A DNA stretch of 64,000 nucleotides from Euryodendron excelsum (GCA_033060915.1 CM065383.1:17522501-17586500), one strand, 5' to 3'; positions 12,060 to 24,809 are shown, counted from the first letter of the stretch. A program made the numbers and translations. The notes: generated by a model not told the origin, from the letters alone.

Positions 12060-12225
12060 CCTCCCTTTTTTTTTTTTTTTCTTCTTTTTCTTTCTCTTTT
12101 CTTTTTTTTTTCTTTTTTTTCTCCTTTTTCTCTTTTCCCTTTTTCTTTTCTTTTTTTTTCTTCTTCCTTTTTCCTTTTTCTCTTTTTTTTTTTGTTCTTC
12201 TTCTTTTTTTTCTCTTTATGTATAT
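12060..12225. repeat. Pyrimidine-rich tract upstream of the antisense frame
   Basis: About 165 bases almost entirely C and T on the plus strand. It lies 75 bp before the mobile-domain-like reading frame, so it could be part of its 5' untranslated region or promoter. Lys/Arg/Glu-rich frames on the other strand are artefacts of composition. Confidence 0.85.
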
Positions 12226-12298
12226 ACATTGACACATTTATGTTTTGCTTTTCATCTACGGTGACTGTTCAATTTCTGCATGTTGTCATTCTTTTAGG

Positions 12299-14224
12299 AT
12301 GTCAGAGGCTGGGGGCGATGGTTCTGATAGGAGGCACCACGGGAAGGCGCAGCGAATAAAGCTAGAGGAGAGTATCGGCAGTTGGGGTAGCAGGACTGGT
12401 TCTGCTCGGGGCAGCAACCGGAGTGGCTCCGCTCGATGGGGGGAGCATGGGTGGTCTCGTTTGGAGTGGCGGCAGGGTCGGTTCCGCTCGGGGCGGCCGC
12501 AGTGGGTCCCAGTGATCTTCGAGCAGGACAGCTTCCAGTGGCAGTTCTGTGATGGGGCAGCCTTCAGGTTCTCCTGATGAGAGAGTTGAGGATGATGTTG
12601 ATTCATTTGTGGACCCACAAACGGGGTACGGTATGGCTTCCATTCGGGATAGGCGGGGGGATACTTCATTTACCAACGACCAGATAGCGATTCCTGATGT
12701 CCCACCCCTACGAGACTTGGTGTTCCACCCGAGCTTGTATTCGCGCTACGGTCGGTTGCCATCATCTACCCACAGTTCCTTTAGAGGGGCCAGTATTTCG
12801 GCTTTGAGGGCTATGCAGGTGTTAGCTCCATCTTATCCAGACTTTTTGCACCAGATTGGTTTTGGTGCCTTTATGACTCTACAGATAGATAGGCTTGATC
12901 ACTGGATCATCGTGGGGTTGTTAAAGCGGTGGTTTGGGGAGACCGGGACTGTATACTTGTTGGGTTTCGAGTTGGGACCTACTCCCATCGACTGGGCCAT
13001 GATTACCAGACTATCCTTCGGAAGTGTTCCAATTTCTTTATGGGATGTGCCTTTGGAGGAGGCCCGTCTTCTCTTAGGGTTGCTAGGGATTGGAGGCTCG
13101 AGCTTTCCAGCTTCACTCTTACGTTCGGCAGAGACATCATTTGCTTTCGAGCCCTTTCTAGCTGACCAGGTCATCATGGGGCGCCGATTGGTACTATACA
13201 TCATCTTTAGTTACTTTTACAACAACAATAGGTCAACGGTTCCTTTATCCCTGGTGAGCCTAGCAGCGGATCTGGATGCTCTAGACTATGTGGATTGGGG
13301 CGCCATCACCTCTGCTTGTTTCTTACGAGGGATGAGAGTGAGGACATCTGGGGCCTGGGGGAGCTTGATGAGCTTTTGGCCATTTTTGATATGGTGAAGC
13401 TATGAGTATTTGCTTGTCCGCCAACCAGAGGTGTTAGCCAGCGATGCCTTCTCACGGGCCACGAGGTGGGCCAGACAGCAGGTAGTCCAACGGTCCTTGC
13501 TCAAAGATTTTGTCACCCTCCGGGCCAACTTGGAGCTGCTAAGGCCTCGAGACGTGACCTAGACACCTTACCACTGATCCTCCCAGTATGCCGGTATGAG
13601 GGATGTTATTCTACTGTCCAGATCGCGGGTTACTTTCCGAGGCCCAGTTTCATGGGAGACATATTTGGGGGACCGCCATTGGCGGTAGTTTCACACCGAC
13701 TTTTATGTAGCCATGGATCCTCCTCAGTATATGTTCGAACTTTATTAGAGCGGGTTGGAGATCCCGTATATAGTCGGGGTTCCTGGCGAGCGCTTCCTTC
13801 TTCTGCCAGATATGGACTACGAGACTCATTTCAGGGCGAGGTCCATTGGCGCTTTTACTCAGCTGGACTTCATGGTTGGATTGCAGGTGGCTGGTCATGA
13901 GGTGGTGGAGCTACGGTGTCGAGCTCAGGGCTTTGTTTCCAAGGAGGAGTATTTAGCAGCTTGCCAGGCACGAGATCAGTATCGTGCTGAGGTGGAGGCC
14001 TTAACTGCTCGCATATCTTTGATGGAAGCCCACTGGGTATGTTATTTACGATTCATCATTTTCATATTCTTTGTGCATTTCTTATGTTCTAATGCTAGCC
14101 CTTCTTCTTTTTTGTCTTTTTCTTTGGTCAGGGCTCTTATGACACAGGAGACTCCTCTAGCCAGCCTTCCCCATTTGTACTGGACCTGGGCGATTTTGAC
14201 TTGGACGATGATCCTGCTCCTTGA
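12299..14224 (+). pseudogene. Plant-mobile-domain-like protein, extra antisense reading frame of the Tat-like element
   Basis: It lies on the plus strand, opposite to gag, between gag and the 3' LTR. A possible start ATG is at 12299, just after an intron-acceptor-like TTCTTTTAG. The main frame runs from about 12549 to 14036. Its central part has the pattern of the aminotransferase-like plant mobile domain: FGAFMTLQIDRLDHWIIVGL, then LKRWF.ETGTVYL, then PTPIDWAMITRL. A coiled-coil-like segment near 13960-14030 (EYLAACQARDQYRAEVEAL) is followed by a clear GT-AG intron (14037-14131). A short acidic last exon (14132-14224) ends DFDLDDDPAP then TGA. There are frameshifts near 12550, 13330 and 13404, and stops near 13559, 13574, 13690 and 13746. 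Tat elements are known to carry extra frames, some antisense; function is unknown. Confidence 0.7.
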
Positions 14225-16180
14225 GATGCCTCCTTCCACCTGCGGACACAGTTGTAGTCTAGTTAGATTGACTGTATTATATATTTTTTCGAGGCCGCGT
14301 GTTGGCCCTCATGGATAATGACTATATGATGATCATATGTTCATAATTTCTATCATCTCTTCATTTTTTTTACATACAATGATGATGATTTTTTTCTTGT
14401 AGTCTCGTTTTGCATGCATGTATGTGGATATATGATGGATATGAATATGAACACAGAAGCACAGAAATCATGACATGCGGAAGAAATGATGGATAAGTGC
14501 AAGCTTTAAGTAGATGTGAAAAGGTGGGTGTATTGTCGCACGCGTCTATGCCAAGCATACAAGTATGTACATCTTTAGGAAAACAGGTCTAATGGTACGT
14601 TCCAATTTTCTGGGTGTTCACCGGGAACCGTCATTTCGGCCTTTTGCTTCTCCCCTGAAGATTTCCCTTCTCTCGTTATATCCTTTGCTTGCCATGATGA
14701 GATAGTAGTTGCCTCTTTTCTAGGGTTTTCATTTTCTGATCCGACTCCCCTCTCTCTCATCTGAGAATCTGCCATTCACTCGGGGACCTTATATTGGAAC
14801 TAGTAGTCTCTCTAGGTGACACTCGAAGTAGCCTTTAGCAAAGGAGTGGGCAGTTTTCATCCTCAATTTGAGAAGGCTTTACTTTGGACCGTAATATAGG
14901 CTAGGTTAAGGGGGAGGAATGAAGGAGTATTTAGGCTCAAACAACTTCTCTCTCTTTTTCTCCTTTTTTTATTTATTTTTTATTTATTTAACGAGGGTGA
15001 TAGCAAACTAGAACCACCTTAAGTAAGCTTCTGCTGTTTTGTTCACCTTTCTTTCTTGATTGTTGCCATTTTCTTTTGAACTTGTTTAGACTAAGTAATC
15101 TTCTCCGATCTGAGAGGACTTTTTCGCAGGTTGTAATGTGGCTAGGCTATGGGTTTTTTAAGGAAGGTATTGAAGGCTCAAAGTGTTACATTCTTCTTGG
15201 GGTTTATCGGTGATCACCTTTTCAGGCCTTTTTCCTTTTAGGTCGTTTTTTCTCTTTGTCCTCTTTTTTTTTTTTTTTACAAGCTTTTACCCATACAAGG
15301 TTTATCATTTCCTTTTGATTTTGCCCCGGTATTACTGTTTGCACAATTTGTTGATTTCTTAGGGCATCCCATCGGTCATCATTTTTTCATCATTTTTTCT
15401 TTTTTTCAATGTACAAGGGAGCTTTCTTTCTTCTCATGTTCCTTTTTTGCCACCTTTCCTTCTGGATTACTTTCGTCCATCGTAGGCGATGATCTCCAGA
15501 ATGGGTTTGCCAAAAGAAAACAATTGGCTCAAAGGGGGTTTTTCAAATGTGGATTCTTTTAACTGTATGGTAGAAGAATTGATGGCCTCTCTTCCTTTCA
15601 GACAAGATTACTTAGTCCATGAAGTTCAGTCTTAGGGTTTCTGGCATCATTCTTGGAAGCAAGCAGGTGTTAGCTTAATTGTTCCGTTAATCGTACTTGC
15701 CCCAGTGTGGGGGGTGGTTCTTGGTTGGGGTGTTTGAATGAACATCTCTTACGGCTCAAATAGGCTGACCAAGGGAATTATTTTGCTATTCCAGGGAATT
15801 TGAAATGATGGTTTCTCTTTCTTTCGAGGGTTTAACTGCCGGCTGCTTTGCCATGGTGTCCTCCGAGGGCCACCTTTTTGTGATCCACTCTCTCTCTTTG
15901 CTTTCGCTGTCTTCACTTTGGATCAAAAATGGTCCCCATAGATGAGGATGTGCATACTATCCCTCCTTTCAAGTTAAGACATAACAATAAGAAGGGAAAT
16001 TTATGAGAAAGAGCAAGTGCTGAAGATAAATGCAAACTTCAATTTCTTTCATTTCGAAGGTTTTGTGTACATGGTAAGCTCTTGATTAACAAAAGATAAA
16101 AGTAGAGTAGACAAAACAAAATTAATAGGAAAGTAAAAGGTAGGGTTCGGTAGAAGAACATCCTTTTGATAATCACTTCT
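14225..16180. other. Spacer between the antisense frame and gag, no pol found
   Basis: About 2 kb where an intact element of this type would have protease, RT and integrase after gag. I see only short frames in all six readings, poly-T stretches (for example 14942-14990 and 15261-15280) and no RT or integrase motif such as F(I/V)DD or HHCC. It is most likely the untranslated 3' end of the antisense frame plus a deletion junction. Confidence 0.55.
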
Positions 16181-19100
16181 TCAGATGGGCTTTGGGACCA
16201 CGCTTACCTTTTCCATGCTCCATCTGCCAACTTTTTCACTTAGTTGTGCTGGATGAATCGATGCATCGGCTGCTGAATGGCGGAGATTAGTGGTCATAGT
16301 GCAGTCAGGGCTTCCTCCTTTTCCTTCCTCTTCTCCAGTGGGGTCTTTGAGGTTGTGCGTCCCATCTTGGGACCCTTGCTGGCCTTCCTTTGGCTGGACG
16401 GCTTTTTCTTGCTCAGCTTCTTGGGGTTTCGTAACCAAACTTTCTTCCAGGACTTGTGACGGCTTTTCTTTGGCTTCTTCTTTTTTAGCTTCCTTCTTAT
16501 CAATTTCAGCAAATAGGCTATCCAAATCGCCTTCATTGAACTTGAATGGTGGGTTCGGTAGCTTTGGCTCATAGATGACCCAGCCCATATCCTCATAATC
16601 GAAGAGTTTTTCTTTCAGGCAGGCTTCAACCTCGACATATCTAGGGTGCAGGAATTCTTCTCCCCACCCATCTACAGGTACAGTATCATCAGGGATGTTT
16701 GCAATGGGTTCATCCACAGGCCAATCAAGGGGATCTTGCTCTACACTTGCATTGTAAAGATAGATGGGGCATGACGGTAGTTCTTCCTCCCAGTCACTTT
16801 CTTCCTCAATGTCTGATTTTCCTTTGAAGTACTCCGCAGTTATAATGCCATCCGGATCTGCCTCTTTTTCGGTGATGATGTTGACAGCATGGTCTGGTAA
16901 GGGATTCGCCGTGACATTGGGAGTGGGGGCAAGTTTTGCTTCTTGGTGTTGATGACCTTGTTATCAATAAGGTCTTGGATCTTATGCTTCAAAGAGAAGC
17001 AAGACTCAGTGGCATGCCCCTGTCCCTAGGAATAGTGCTCGTAGGTAAAGGCAGGGTTGAAAGTTGGTGGCAATGGGCATGGCAATGGCCGCAGGGGAAT
17101 AGGGATTATGTGTTTAGCCTTGAGGAGCTCATGATAGGCCTCTGTTTGGGTATATGACAAACGTGTGAATTCTCAGTTCCACCTGTTGTTCTTGTTGGGG
17201 TTGAGGTATGATCGGGCTGTGATGGGTTCAGTTGCAGGTGCTTGGGTATTGGCAATGGGGATGTTGATGATGGGAGCAGGCGATGGTGGTCGAACTTGGT
17301 ATTGGGGGTAGTACGGCTGCGGTTGCGTGGGCAGGATGGCAGACACTTCTTCTTTTTTGCCGGTACCCCGGGTGGTTGCTACTTTCTTAGCTGCATTTGC
17401 AAATCCCTCACTTGTCTTAGTATAGGGGTCCGTGATTTTGCCAATTTTCAGTCCATTCTCAATCATTTCCCCTTGCATTATTAGCTCAAAAAAACTTTTT
17501 CCGATGCTCAGGCACAAGCGCTCGTAGTATAAACCTTGAAAAGTGTTCACAAACAGCTGTACATACTCTTTTTCCAGCAGCGGGGGGTTGACTTGAGTAG
17601 TTGCTTCTCTCCATCTCAGCGCATAATTCTTAAAACTTTCTTTCTTTCCTCGAGTCATCATCATCAAGGCACACCGGTCCATGGTTAGATCACTGTTGTG
17701 GCGGTATTAGGATCGGAAGGCTGAGACCAATTCGTTCTAAGTTGCTATCTTCCTCAAATCTAAATGGGCGATCCATTATAGTGCGGGCCCAATCAAGCTA
17801 CGTTGGAACAGTTGTATCAGGAGTTTGGGGTCATTCCCATGACCACTTAATGCCCTAGTATATAGCCTCAGGTGAGCCACGAGATCTCCACTTCCATCAT
17901 ACTTTTGCAAATTGGGCATCTTGAATTTGGGCGGCCTTGGGTGGTTAGGGAAGAAGCAGAATTCATCATAGGATGCCCCACCGAAGGTGTCACGACCTTG
18001 TAGGCAACGCAGGGACTCTTCTAAGCCTTATATCTTAAAATCGAGAAGGTTCGGGCCTTCTTTCTTCGATGTGGCAGTTAGTGTCGCGCCCCGGTTTTTT
18101 GGGGGTCCAATGTCCTTTCGGTTCGAAGACCCTAAAGCACGGAACTCTGTTACTAGAACTCGTCCTCCTAGAAGGACAAGTGTGACTAGGTTTGAAAATT
18201 GATTTGACTAAGGGCTTTTTTGAAAAATAGGAGTCGCCACCTAACTTAATAAAGGTGAGTTAGGGCACCTAAAACTAAGCGTTAATCCGAAGATTAAACT
18301 TAGAGTTGTTGAAAAAGGTTTTTGAAATCTCCCTTAAGAGAGGGTTTTTAGGAAAATAGGTTGTTTGGTAATCTTTTGAAATATTTAAGCCCTTTTTGAA
18401 AATAGCTCCATTTTGGTCTTTCGAAAACAGAAATCTACGGTTTGGGGGTTGGTTACGTGTAGAGAAGATATCCTAAAATCATCACCCTACCCCGCCCTTT
18501 CGGTACCTACATGTCTAATCACCCTTGTGCTCACTCACTAGAATAACCGATTACCATTGTCCACTTAATATCCACTTTAGAATTTTGAAAACGGGGCTTA
18601 ATCATCACTTTTCAGATGGATGATGCATGATGCAAGTTTTTCGAAAAAGTTAGAAAATGATGGAGGTTTTGAACGAGCTTGGAATAGAAACTTTGAATTG
18701 ATTGAAACTTTCGAAAAAGGGATTGGGGTTGAAATAAAAGTTATGACCGCACCATTTTAGGTTGCCTACGTATCTCATTTGGCAAGAATCAGGTCATTCG
18801 TAGTTCGGGCAAGAGCCCAATGAAAAATAGGCGCATTAGGGCCTTTGGAAGGTTTCAAAACACTTTGGGTCTTTGAAAGAGTTCAAGACACTTTGAGGTC
18901 TTTGGAAAAGTTTAAGACACTTTGAGGTCTTCGGATAAGTTTAAGACACATTGAGGTCTATGGAAGGGTTTAAGACACTTTGAGGTCTATGGAAGGGTTT
19001 AAAACACTTTGAGGTCTTTAGAAGTTGAAGACTCTTTGTGATCTTGGAAGTTTTGACTTGAAATTGGAAGTGAAGTGTTTTGAAAATGCTTTTGGATTGA

Positions 19101-19560
19101 CTTTAGGGGAGTTTTGAAAAAAAAATGCTTTGGCATGACTCAAAAGAACTTGAAAGTATTTTTGAAGTCTTGTTTTAAAAACCTAGAAGGCATGACTTTA
19201 GAATGTTTTAAGGAATTAGTTTTTGAAAGTGGTTTTTGAAAATGGCTAAGTGTTTGAAATCCTAGTATGGACAACCTTAGAGGTTGATCTTGATTTATCA
19301 CTTGTCCTTGAAATCCCTAACCATGAGAGGGCTAGGAATACCTTAGGTTTGTGACTCTTTGGAAGCATCTTTGGAAAGGTCTTGAAGATAGAGTGTAGGA
19401 ACATAAGAAGAGTATATGGAGTTGGGTTTTTGAAATCATGGGGGTAGGAGGTTTTGGAAGAATAGGCTAGGAGGATAATTGGAAAATTTGAATGATCATT
19501 TGAAAAAAGGGAGTTCAAGAGTTGAAATCTTGAAGTGTATTAACCAAAATAGGGTTGGTC

Positions 19561-19920
19561 AACTAGGGTCAAGTTAACCTAGGGTTAGGTAACTAGGGTC
19601 AAGTTAACCTAGGGTTTGGTAACTAGGGTCAAGTTAACCTAGGGTTTGATAACTTAGGTCAAGTTAACCTAGGGTTTGGTAACTAGGGTCAAGTTAACCT
19701 AGGGTTAGGTAACTAAGGTCAAGTTAACCTATGGTTAGGTAACTAGGATCAAGTTAACCTAGGGTGTGGTAACTAGGGTCAAGTTAACCTATGGTTAGGT
19801 AACTAGGGTCAAGTTAACCTAGTGTGTGGTAATTAGGGTCAAGTTAACCTAGGGTTTGGTAACTAGGGTCAAGTTAACCTATGGTTTGGCAACTAGGGTC
19901 AAGTTAACCTATGGTTAGAT
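19561..19920. repeat. Exact 12-unit 30-bp minisatellite in LTR B
   Basis: Twelve consecutive 30-bp units, each starting AACTAGGGTC (or a one-base variant) and containing AAGTTAACCT, then AGGGTT or ATGGTT. Each unit holds the palindrome GTTAAC. No unit has an insertion or deletion, so the 30-bp register is perfect over 360 bp. Confidence 0.95.
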
Positions 19921-21509
19921 TAGGGGATGGTCTTGAAAGTCGTTTTGATGCATTCTTGGAAAGAGTTTTGAAATCAAAACATGATATGCAATGGACTTTG
20001 GTTGGCAATCTTTATGAAGATCATTTCCATGAAAATTTTGACTCTAGCCAAGAGTATGGTTTATATGGTTAGTGATTGGAGACCATTCCAAGAAAGGTTT
20101 CCTTCTGGCCATTATAACCAATATCTTGACAAGAGTATAAGGGGTCAAAATTCAACATAATGATGGTAATTTTTGGAGAATCATTTTTGATGCAAAGATG
20201 GAGAGAATGCATTTTTGAAATCATCTTTGAAGAAAAATTTTGAAAACTATTTTTTAAGGGAACCACTTCATGAAGAGAGGGTTCATATAACCAACAAAAA
20301 GGAGATCACTCAAGAGAGGGTTCCATGGGGCCGTTCCAACCACTAAACTTGAGAGAATAAGAACCTTAAAAATTAGAGAGTTTGAAGGCAACTTTTATGC
20401 GAGTTAAAATGCAATGATGCAAAAGCATGAATTAGGGAGTTGTGAGGAATTTTCTAAGGCATGACTCCTAAAGTCTTATCCTAAACTTAAAGGGGCCAAC
20501 TCTTGGAACAATTTTTGAAGGACATGTAGAACTTGAAAATGTCATGAAATTAAAAGTAATGCAAGCATTGTGGGATATGACAATAGACATGAAATGAAGC
20601 TAAGCATACAAGACATGATCAAAATAATAATCTGCAAGGGGTCATGATTCACATACAAGGCTTTTAGGCTTCACCACATAAACAAGGGGCTCTTAGGCCA
20701 TACCATCTTAAAGTAGGCTAGTGAGAGGTCCCCCTACACGGTGGCTCTCACTTGCATTCCTCTAGGCATGATCTAGGAGCCCTCTTAGCTCAAGCATGCA
20801 AGAAAGGGGGGTTGAAGATGATGAGTAAAATAGAGAATAGCCTAAGTAGGCTAGGAGGGAGAAGAGAAGAGTGGGGGAGAGCATAAATGTAAAAGGAATA
20901 CCACCTTTTGCCTTAAACACTCTTGTAGTGTTCAATGGATGTCTTGATTAGAGCTTGAGTGACTTCAAGAGGGCTTGAGAGGCTAGAGTGGAGTGTGTAA
21001 GTGTGTATGGGGCCTTGTATGTGGAGTGTATAGGCTTAGGGGGGGTGGAATCTAGCCTAAGTATTGGAAGGGGAGAATATATATGGAGATTTGAGGTTCT
21101 GGAGTGATTTCAGTAGAGTTTCGTATCAATTTCGGACCTGGAATATGCGAGGGGGTAGGCCTCCATTTATAGGCAATCTGCAACACACCTAGCGCATGTA
21201 GGACATGCACAGGTACTGTTCCATTGCCAGAATAACACGTGGCACCCTGTGTACTGGTTAAATCTCGACCGTTGATCGAAAGTCGGTCGATCTGATCAAA
21301 ATTTGAGCGCATGTAGCATACGCTCCATCACCGGGAAGGTTCGTCCAAACTTTGCCTCGATAATTGGGCCAACCAGGAAGGTTCCGGGAGAATCGGTTGC
21401 ACTCGGGATGTTTTCCTAGTCCATCCGATGAACTTTCATGTTTTCAAAAAGTTTGAATTGCGTTTGGAGATGAGTGATATCGTCTCGGGAAGTGTGCCAA
21501 AAAGGACAC

Positions 21510-21940
21510 TTTTGCGGAGCGTATATGATACGCTCCGTGTGTGTTCGAAAGTAATTGTTTTCATTTGATGTGATCGAGGCCTTCGAGAAGCGATCTATTC
21601 GATCGAATTGTTCCGATGGAAAGTACTTTGGAAATACTTTCTAGAATTCCCAAATTTACGTATTTCTCAAGTTGTTTGATAGTGCGTTTTGATTAGGGAA
21701 TCGAGGAAAAAGTCAACCTTGGCGGAGTGTCCGCGAGACGCTCCAAGGGTTGCTGAAAGTTATGGTTTTCGCACCGTACGATGGAGGGCTTCGGGAACCG
21801 TATCGATGAAAATATCTATAGGCAAGCTTTCGAGAATTCCCAGATTTATGCATTTCTCAAGTCGGTTGACGGTGCGTTATAACCAGGGAATCGGGAGAAA
21901 AAATAATTTAAGCGGAGCGTCTGTGAGACGCTCCGGGGAA
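21510..21940. repeat. Palindrome-bearing direct repeats in LTR B
   Basis: Counterpart of 8640-9050. The best palindrome is GAGCGTCT-GTG-AGACGCTC at 21915-21933. The preceding unit (about 21724-21742) has a mutated left arm (GAGTGTCC) and an intact right arm. Confidence 0.8.
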
Positions 21941-22424
21941 CTTTTATCGAGTCATGTGAGCTCAGTGTCGTAGGGTGTTCCTTAGGTTAAACAAAGGCGT
22001 GCGGTGAAATCCTTTGCTCGAAACCCCAAGGCCGGTGCTGTTTCGGGGCATATTTAGGCTTTCGGGGGCAAAACGGTCATTTTGACCAGAGTTGGCTAGA
22101 AATGGTCAGGAATGGTTTGGTATGCTGTGCTGAGTGTGTGAGACTGTTCAGGGATGGTTTGAGAGAGTCCTTTATCGTTCAGCGGGGTTTGTGCCGTGTC
22201 GAGGCGCTCGGGGGCAAAACGGTCATTTTGACCAGAGCGAGCCGGAATAGAACCAGATTTGGACCAAATGGCGTGTGGGGGATGCCTAATGGTTTAGTAA
22301 CATTTTGGAGGGATGGACTTATCGTTTTGAGGGATTTTGAACTTTCCCAAAACGTGCTTGGAGGCCCAAAGGGCAGGTTTGGTCATTTTTCACCGAGTTG
22401 GGCTAGTAGGCATCGGTGTTGACC

Positions 22425-22770
22425 TAGGTGTTGGTTTTCGAGACCGCCTGGTCTCGGAAAACTACCTGTGCAGTGTTGGTCTCCAAGAACGCCCGTTCTT
22501 AGAGAGCTACCTGTAAGGGTGGTGTTGGTTCCTAAGAACGCCTGGTCCTAGAAAGCTACCTAGAAGGGTGGTGTTGGTCTTCGAAAACGCCCGGTCTCAG
22601 AGAGCTACCAAATGACGGACATTCTACGTTGGCGGGCTAGCAAGCGCCAGAAGTGAACCGTCTAGAATATTGATGAGGTGTTGGTCCCCGAGATCGCCCG
22701 ATCCCGGGAAGCTACCTGGATAGCGTTGGTTTCCGGGACTGCCCGGTCTGGAAAGTTGCCTGGAATAATG
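22425..22770. repeat. Tandem hairpin units in LTR B
   Basis: Counterpart of 9541-9870. The first unit pairs CGAGACC with GGTCTCG around a GCCT loop. The second pairs AAGAAC with GTTCTT around GCCC. Other units are less regular. Confidence 0.8.
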
Positions 22771-23216
22771 GTGTTTATGGCTCCAGCGGATCCTTGTGGG
22801 CCCGAGAAGCGACCAGTTGACTGGATTGGGGACTGAAAGGCTCATCTTGAGCTTGCATGTTTTGTGATGTTGGTAACCGAACCCGGTCGAGCCACAGATT
22901 GCCGGGCAGGCAAAAATGGAGTGCTTATAGTTAACAAGATGGTTTTAGGGTTGTCTTCTTCTCCTTCCACGATGTACACTGCTTTGGGGAGTTCTTTGTT
23001 TTTCCCTACATTGTTGGCTTGCAAGACGACCCTTGGCGGGATAGTTTCAGTTTCTTTGGGGTGGGATGTTGAGGCTGGCAGATTCATGGGAGGTCTTTTA
23101 AAGGCTATTAGTTGCATGAGCTTGAACGTCTTGTCTATCTTTGCCTTCATTTATTTCACTTTCTCGCGTGTCATTGAGTTATTCTGCTGATCGGGAGTGT
23201 TGCCTTCACTTGACAT

Positions 23217-24804
23217 TTGTGCTGCTTGCTATCGGGTAAGAATTGGTGTTCAGAGTATGGGAGTCACTCGTGTTTCCCTCTTCCCTTTTCTTGGAGCAAT
23301 TATGACCGAAAAATGCAAGTAGTCTCACCAGAAACTATTGCTAGTCTTTTGGTGAGATGAGAGGAAGAAAAATAAAATAAAGAAAAACAAAACAAAAGGA
23401 TTATATGTTAGGTTCCGGATTTGGAAAGGTCTTATGCAATGCGTGGCCTAAGGATGTCCTTGCCTTTCGAGGGGAACTAAACATGATGCTTTGGCTCACG
23501 TCTGGGGATAGGGGGTTGCCCCTGCATGCAATACTATACCTGTGCGAACCTATTCATTTATTCATTCATACATTCATTCACTTGACAACAAGAACAACTT
23601 TATTAAGATGAATTCTCTTTGGCATATAGAATTTCTAAAAAATACATAAAAATGGGGAGGGGGAACATTTTCCTTGGGACTTTCGCCTATTATATTTACA
23701 TCATGGGATCTTAAACTACTCTTGAGTCTTCGGATTCGCCTTCTTGAACGGAAGTTGATAGGAGTCCTCGATTGGAATTGCCCCTCCATATTCTTGGCAA
23801 CCCTGTCTCCATGAGCAGGGAGGGATTAGGGCCCCTCTTTATGAGATGACTTTGAATGCATGCCATGAATCCTTAGGGTCTTGTGGTACCCTTAGGAGTT
23901 TTGGGTTGGCTTAATTTGATCGAGAGGGTTATTGGGCCTTTCTCTGAGGATTAATTGGATGCATGAAAATGTAATGACTTGAGTCGCTTTGGGAACTCTT
24001 GTCTCAAAACGGATTCCGATGCATGAACAATTATAATGCATGTACATGATAGAATGGCAAGAATTAAATATCATAACAGCATGAATTGAACAAGATACAT
24101 AAAGAAAAATAAAGCAGTCGCCCTTTCCTCTTTGGTTTTAAAATTGACGCGTGTGTCCTAAATCCAACAGAGGTTCAACCATGCATAGGGTGCTATATGA
24201 GCATGAGGTTGTGGGTCTACTAATGCTTCTTAAAAAACTCGGTCCTCGAACCTTTAAACCTCCGACGTCTACCCCTGAAAGGGTGAACTCCATCTCTGAT
24301 TAGTGGTTCAAGCAGGGGAACTATCAAGAGACTGTAGGCTAAGAAACTGACATAATATCCGCCCACAGTTAATATACTGTTCCTCCTTCTATCTAGAAAG
24401 GTAGTAACCAGGTAATATATGCAAGATGCAAATGCAAGTGAGGGCACCAAGTGCATGTGGAATTTTTAAAAATGGAGGAAAGGACCCAACAACACACATC
24501 ACATCCTGTACATTCATCACATACAAGACAATAAATAAAACATAAAATAAAATGTGAACAAAGGTCCACCTACAAAAGAAAAATGCAAAGAGTTACTAAC
24601 TTTTGAAAAACTCAATGCAAGGCAAAATGGATAGTTAATGTAAGAATGTGAATGTAAACATGAATGTAAGTGATGACACCTATTTGAAAATTATTTTGAA
24701 AAATAAGATTTGTTTTGCAAACTTAAAAAAATTTGAAAAGTGGATAAAATTGGACAAAGTAATCGAAGATTCTGGATGACTGAAGGGTGAAAAAACATGT
24801 CAAT
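23217..24804. other. 5' leader region of the Tat-like element (minus strand)
   Basis: About 1.6 kb between the gag start and the insertion point of copia element D. No frame longer than about 80 residues and no recognisable protein. Most likely the untranslated leader of the element. It contains short ATTCATTCATACATTCATTC-like repeats near 23560-23580. Confidence 0.55.
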
Positions 24805-24809
24805 GGCCT

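Larger units (their letters stand above)
18082..22929 (-). mobile_element. Solo LTR B of the same Tat-like family, inserted in gag
   Basis: Read plus it starts TGTCGCGCCCCGG and ends GGAGTGCTTATA (terminal CA mutated to TA). Flanks are GTTAG (18077-18081) and GTTAA (22930-22934), a 5-bp duplication with one mismatch. It is 4848 bp, slightly longer than LTRs A and C, largely because its minisatellite has 12 units. It points the same way as the host element. No internal region remains, so it is a solo LTR formed by recombination between the LTRs of a full insertion. Confidence 0.85.
16181..23216 (-). pseudogene. Gag polyprotein of the Tat-like element, split by solo LTR B
   Basis: Gag would form the particle that packages the element RNA. 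On the minus strand it starts with ATG at 23216 (MSSEGNTPDQQNN), is cut at 22934 by LTR B, resumes at 18076 and ends with TGA at 16181-16183. Skipping the LTR and one copy of its duplication restores the same frame. Recognisable parts: PPKFKMPNLQKYDGSGDLVA and AHLRLYTRAL near 17800-17930, the core FKNYALRWREATTQVNPPL at 17572-17645, a knuckle-like GQGHATESCFSLKHKIQDLI near 16970-17030 with a stop just before it, and an acidic C-terminal part (16181-16717). At least five further in-frame stops occur (near 23150, 18030, 17780, 17740 and 17710), so it is dead. Typical of Ogre/Tat gag; no protease follows. Confidence 0.8.

Noticed and set aside
11891..12237. Lys/Arg/Glu-rich minus-strand frames
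   Set aside because: Composition artefact of the pyrimidine tract and the 99-bp repeats.
12286..12676. Minus-strand frames of 104 and 127 residues opposite the mobile-domain-like gene
   Set aside because: Shadows of a GC-rich coding region; the plus strand has the domain pattern and the intron.
19561..19920. Possible CRISPR-like regular repeat array
   Set aside because: Units are directly adjacent with no unique spacers; it is a minisatellite in a plant LTR.
22102..22422. 106-residue plus-strand frame in LTR B
   Set aside because: The collinear segments of LTRs A and C are interrupted, so it is chance.
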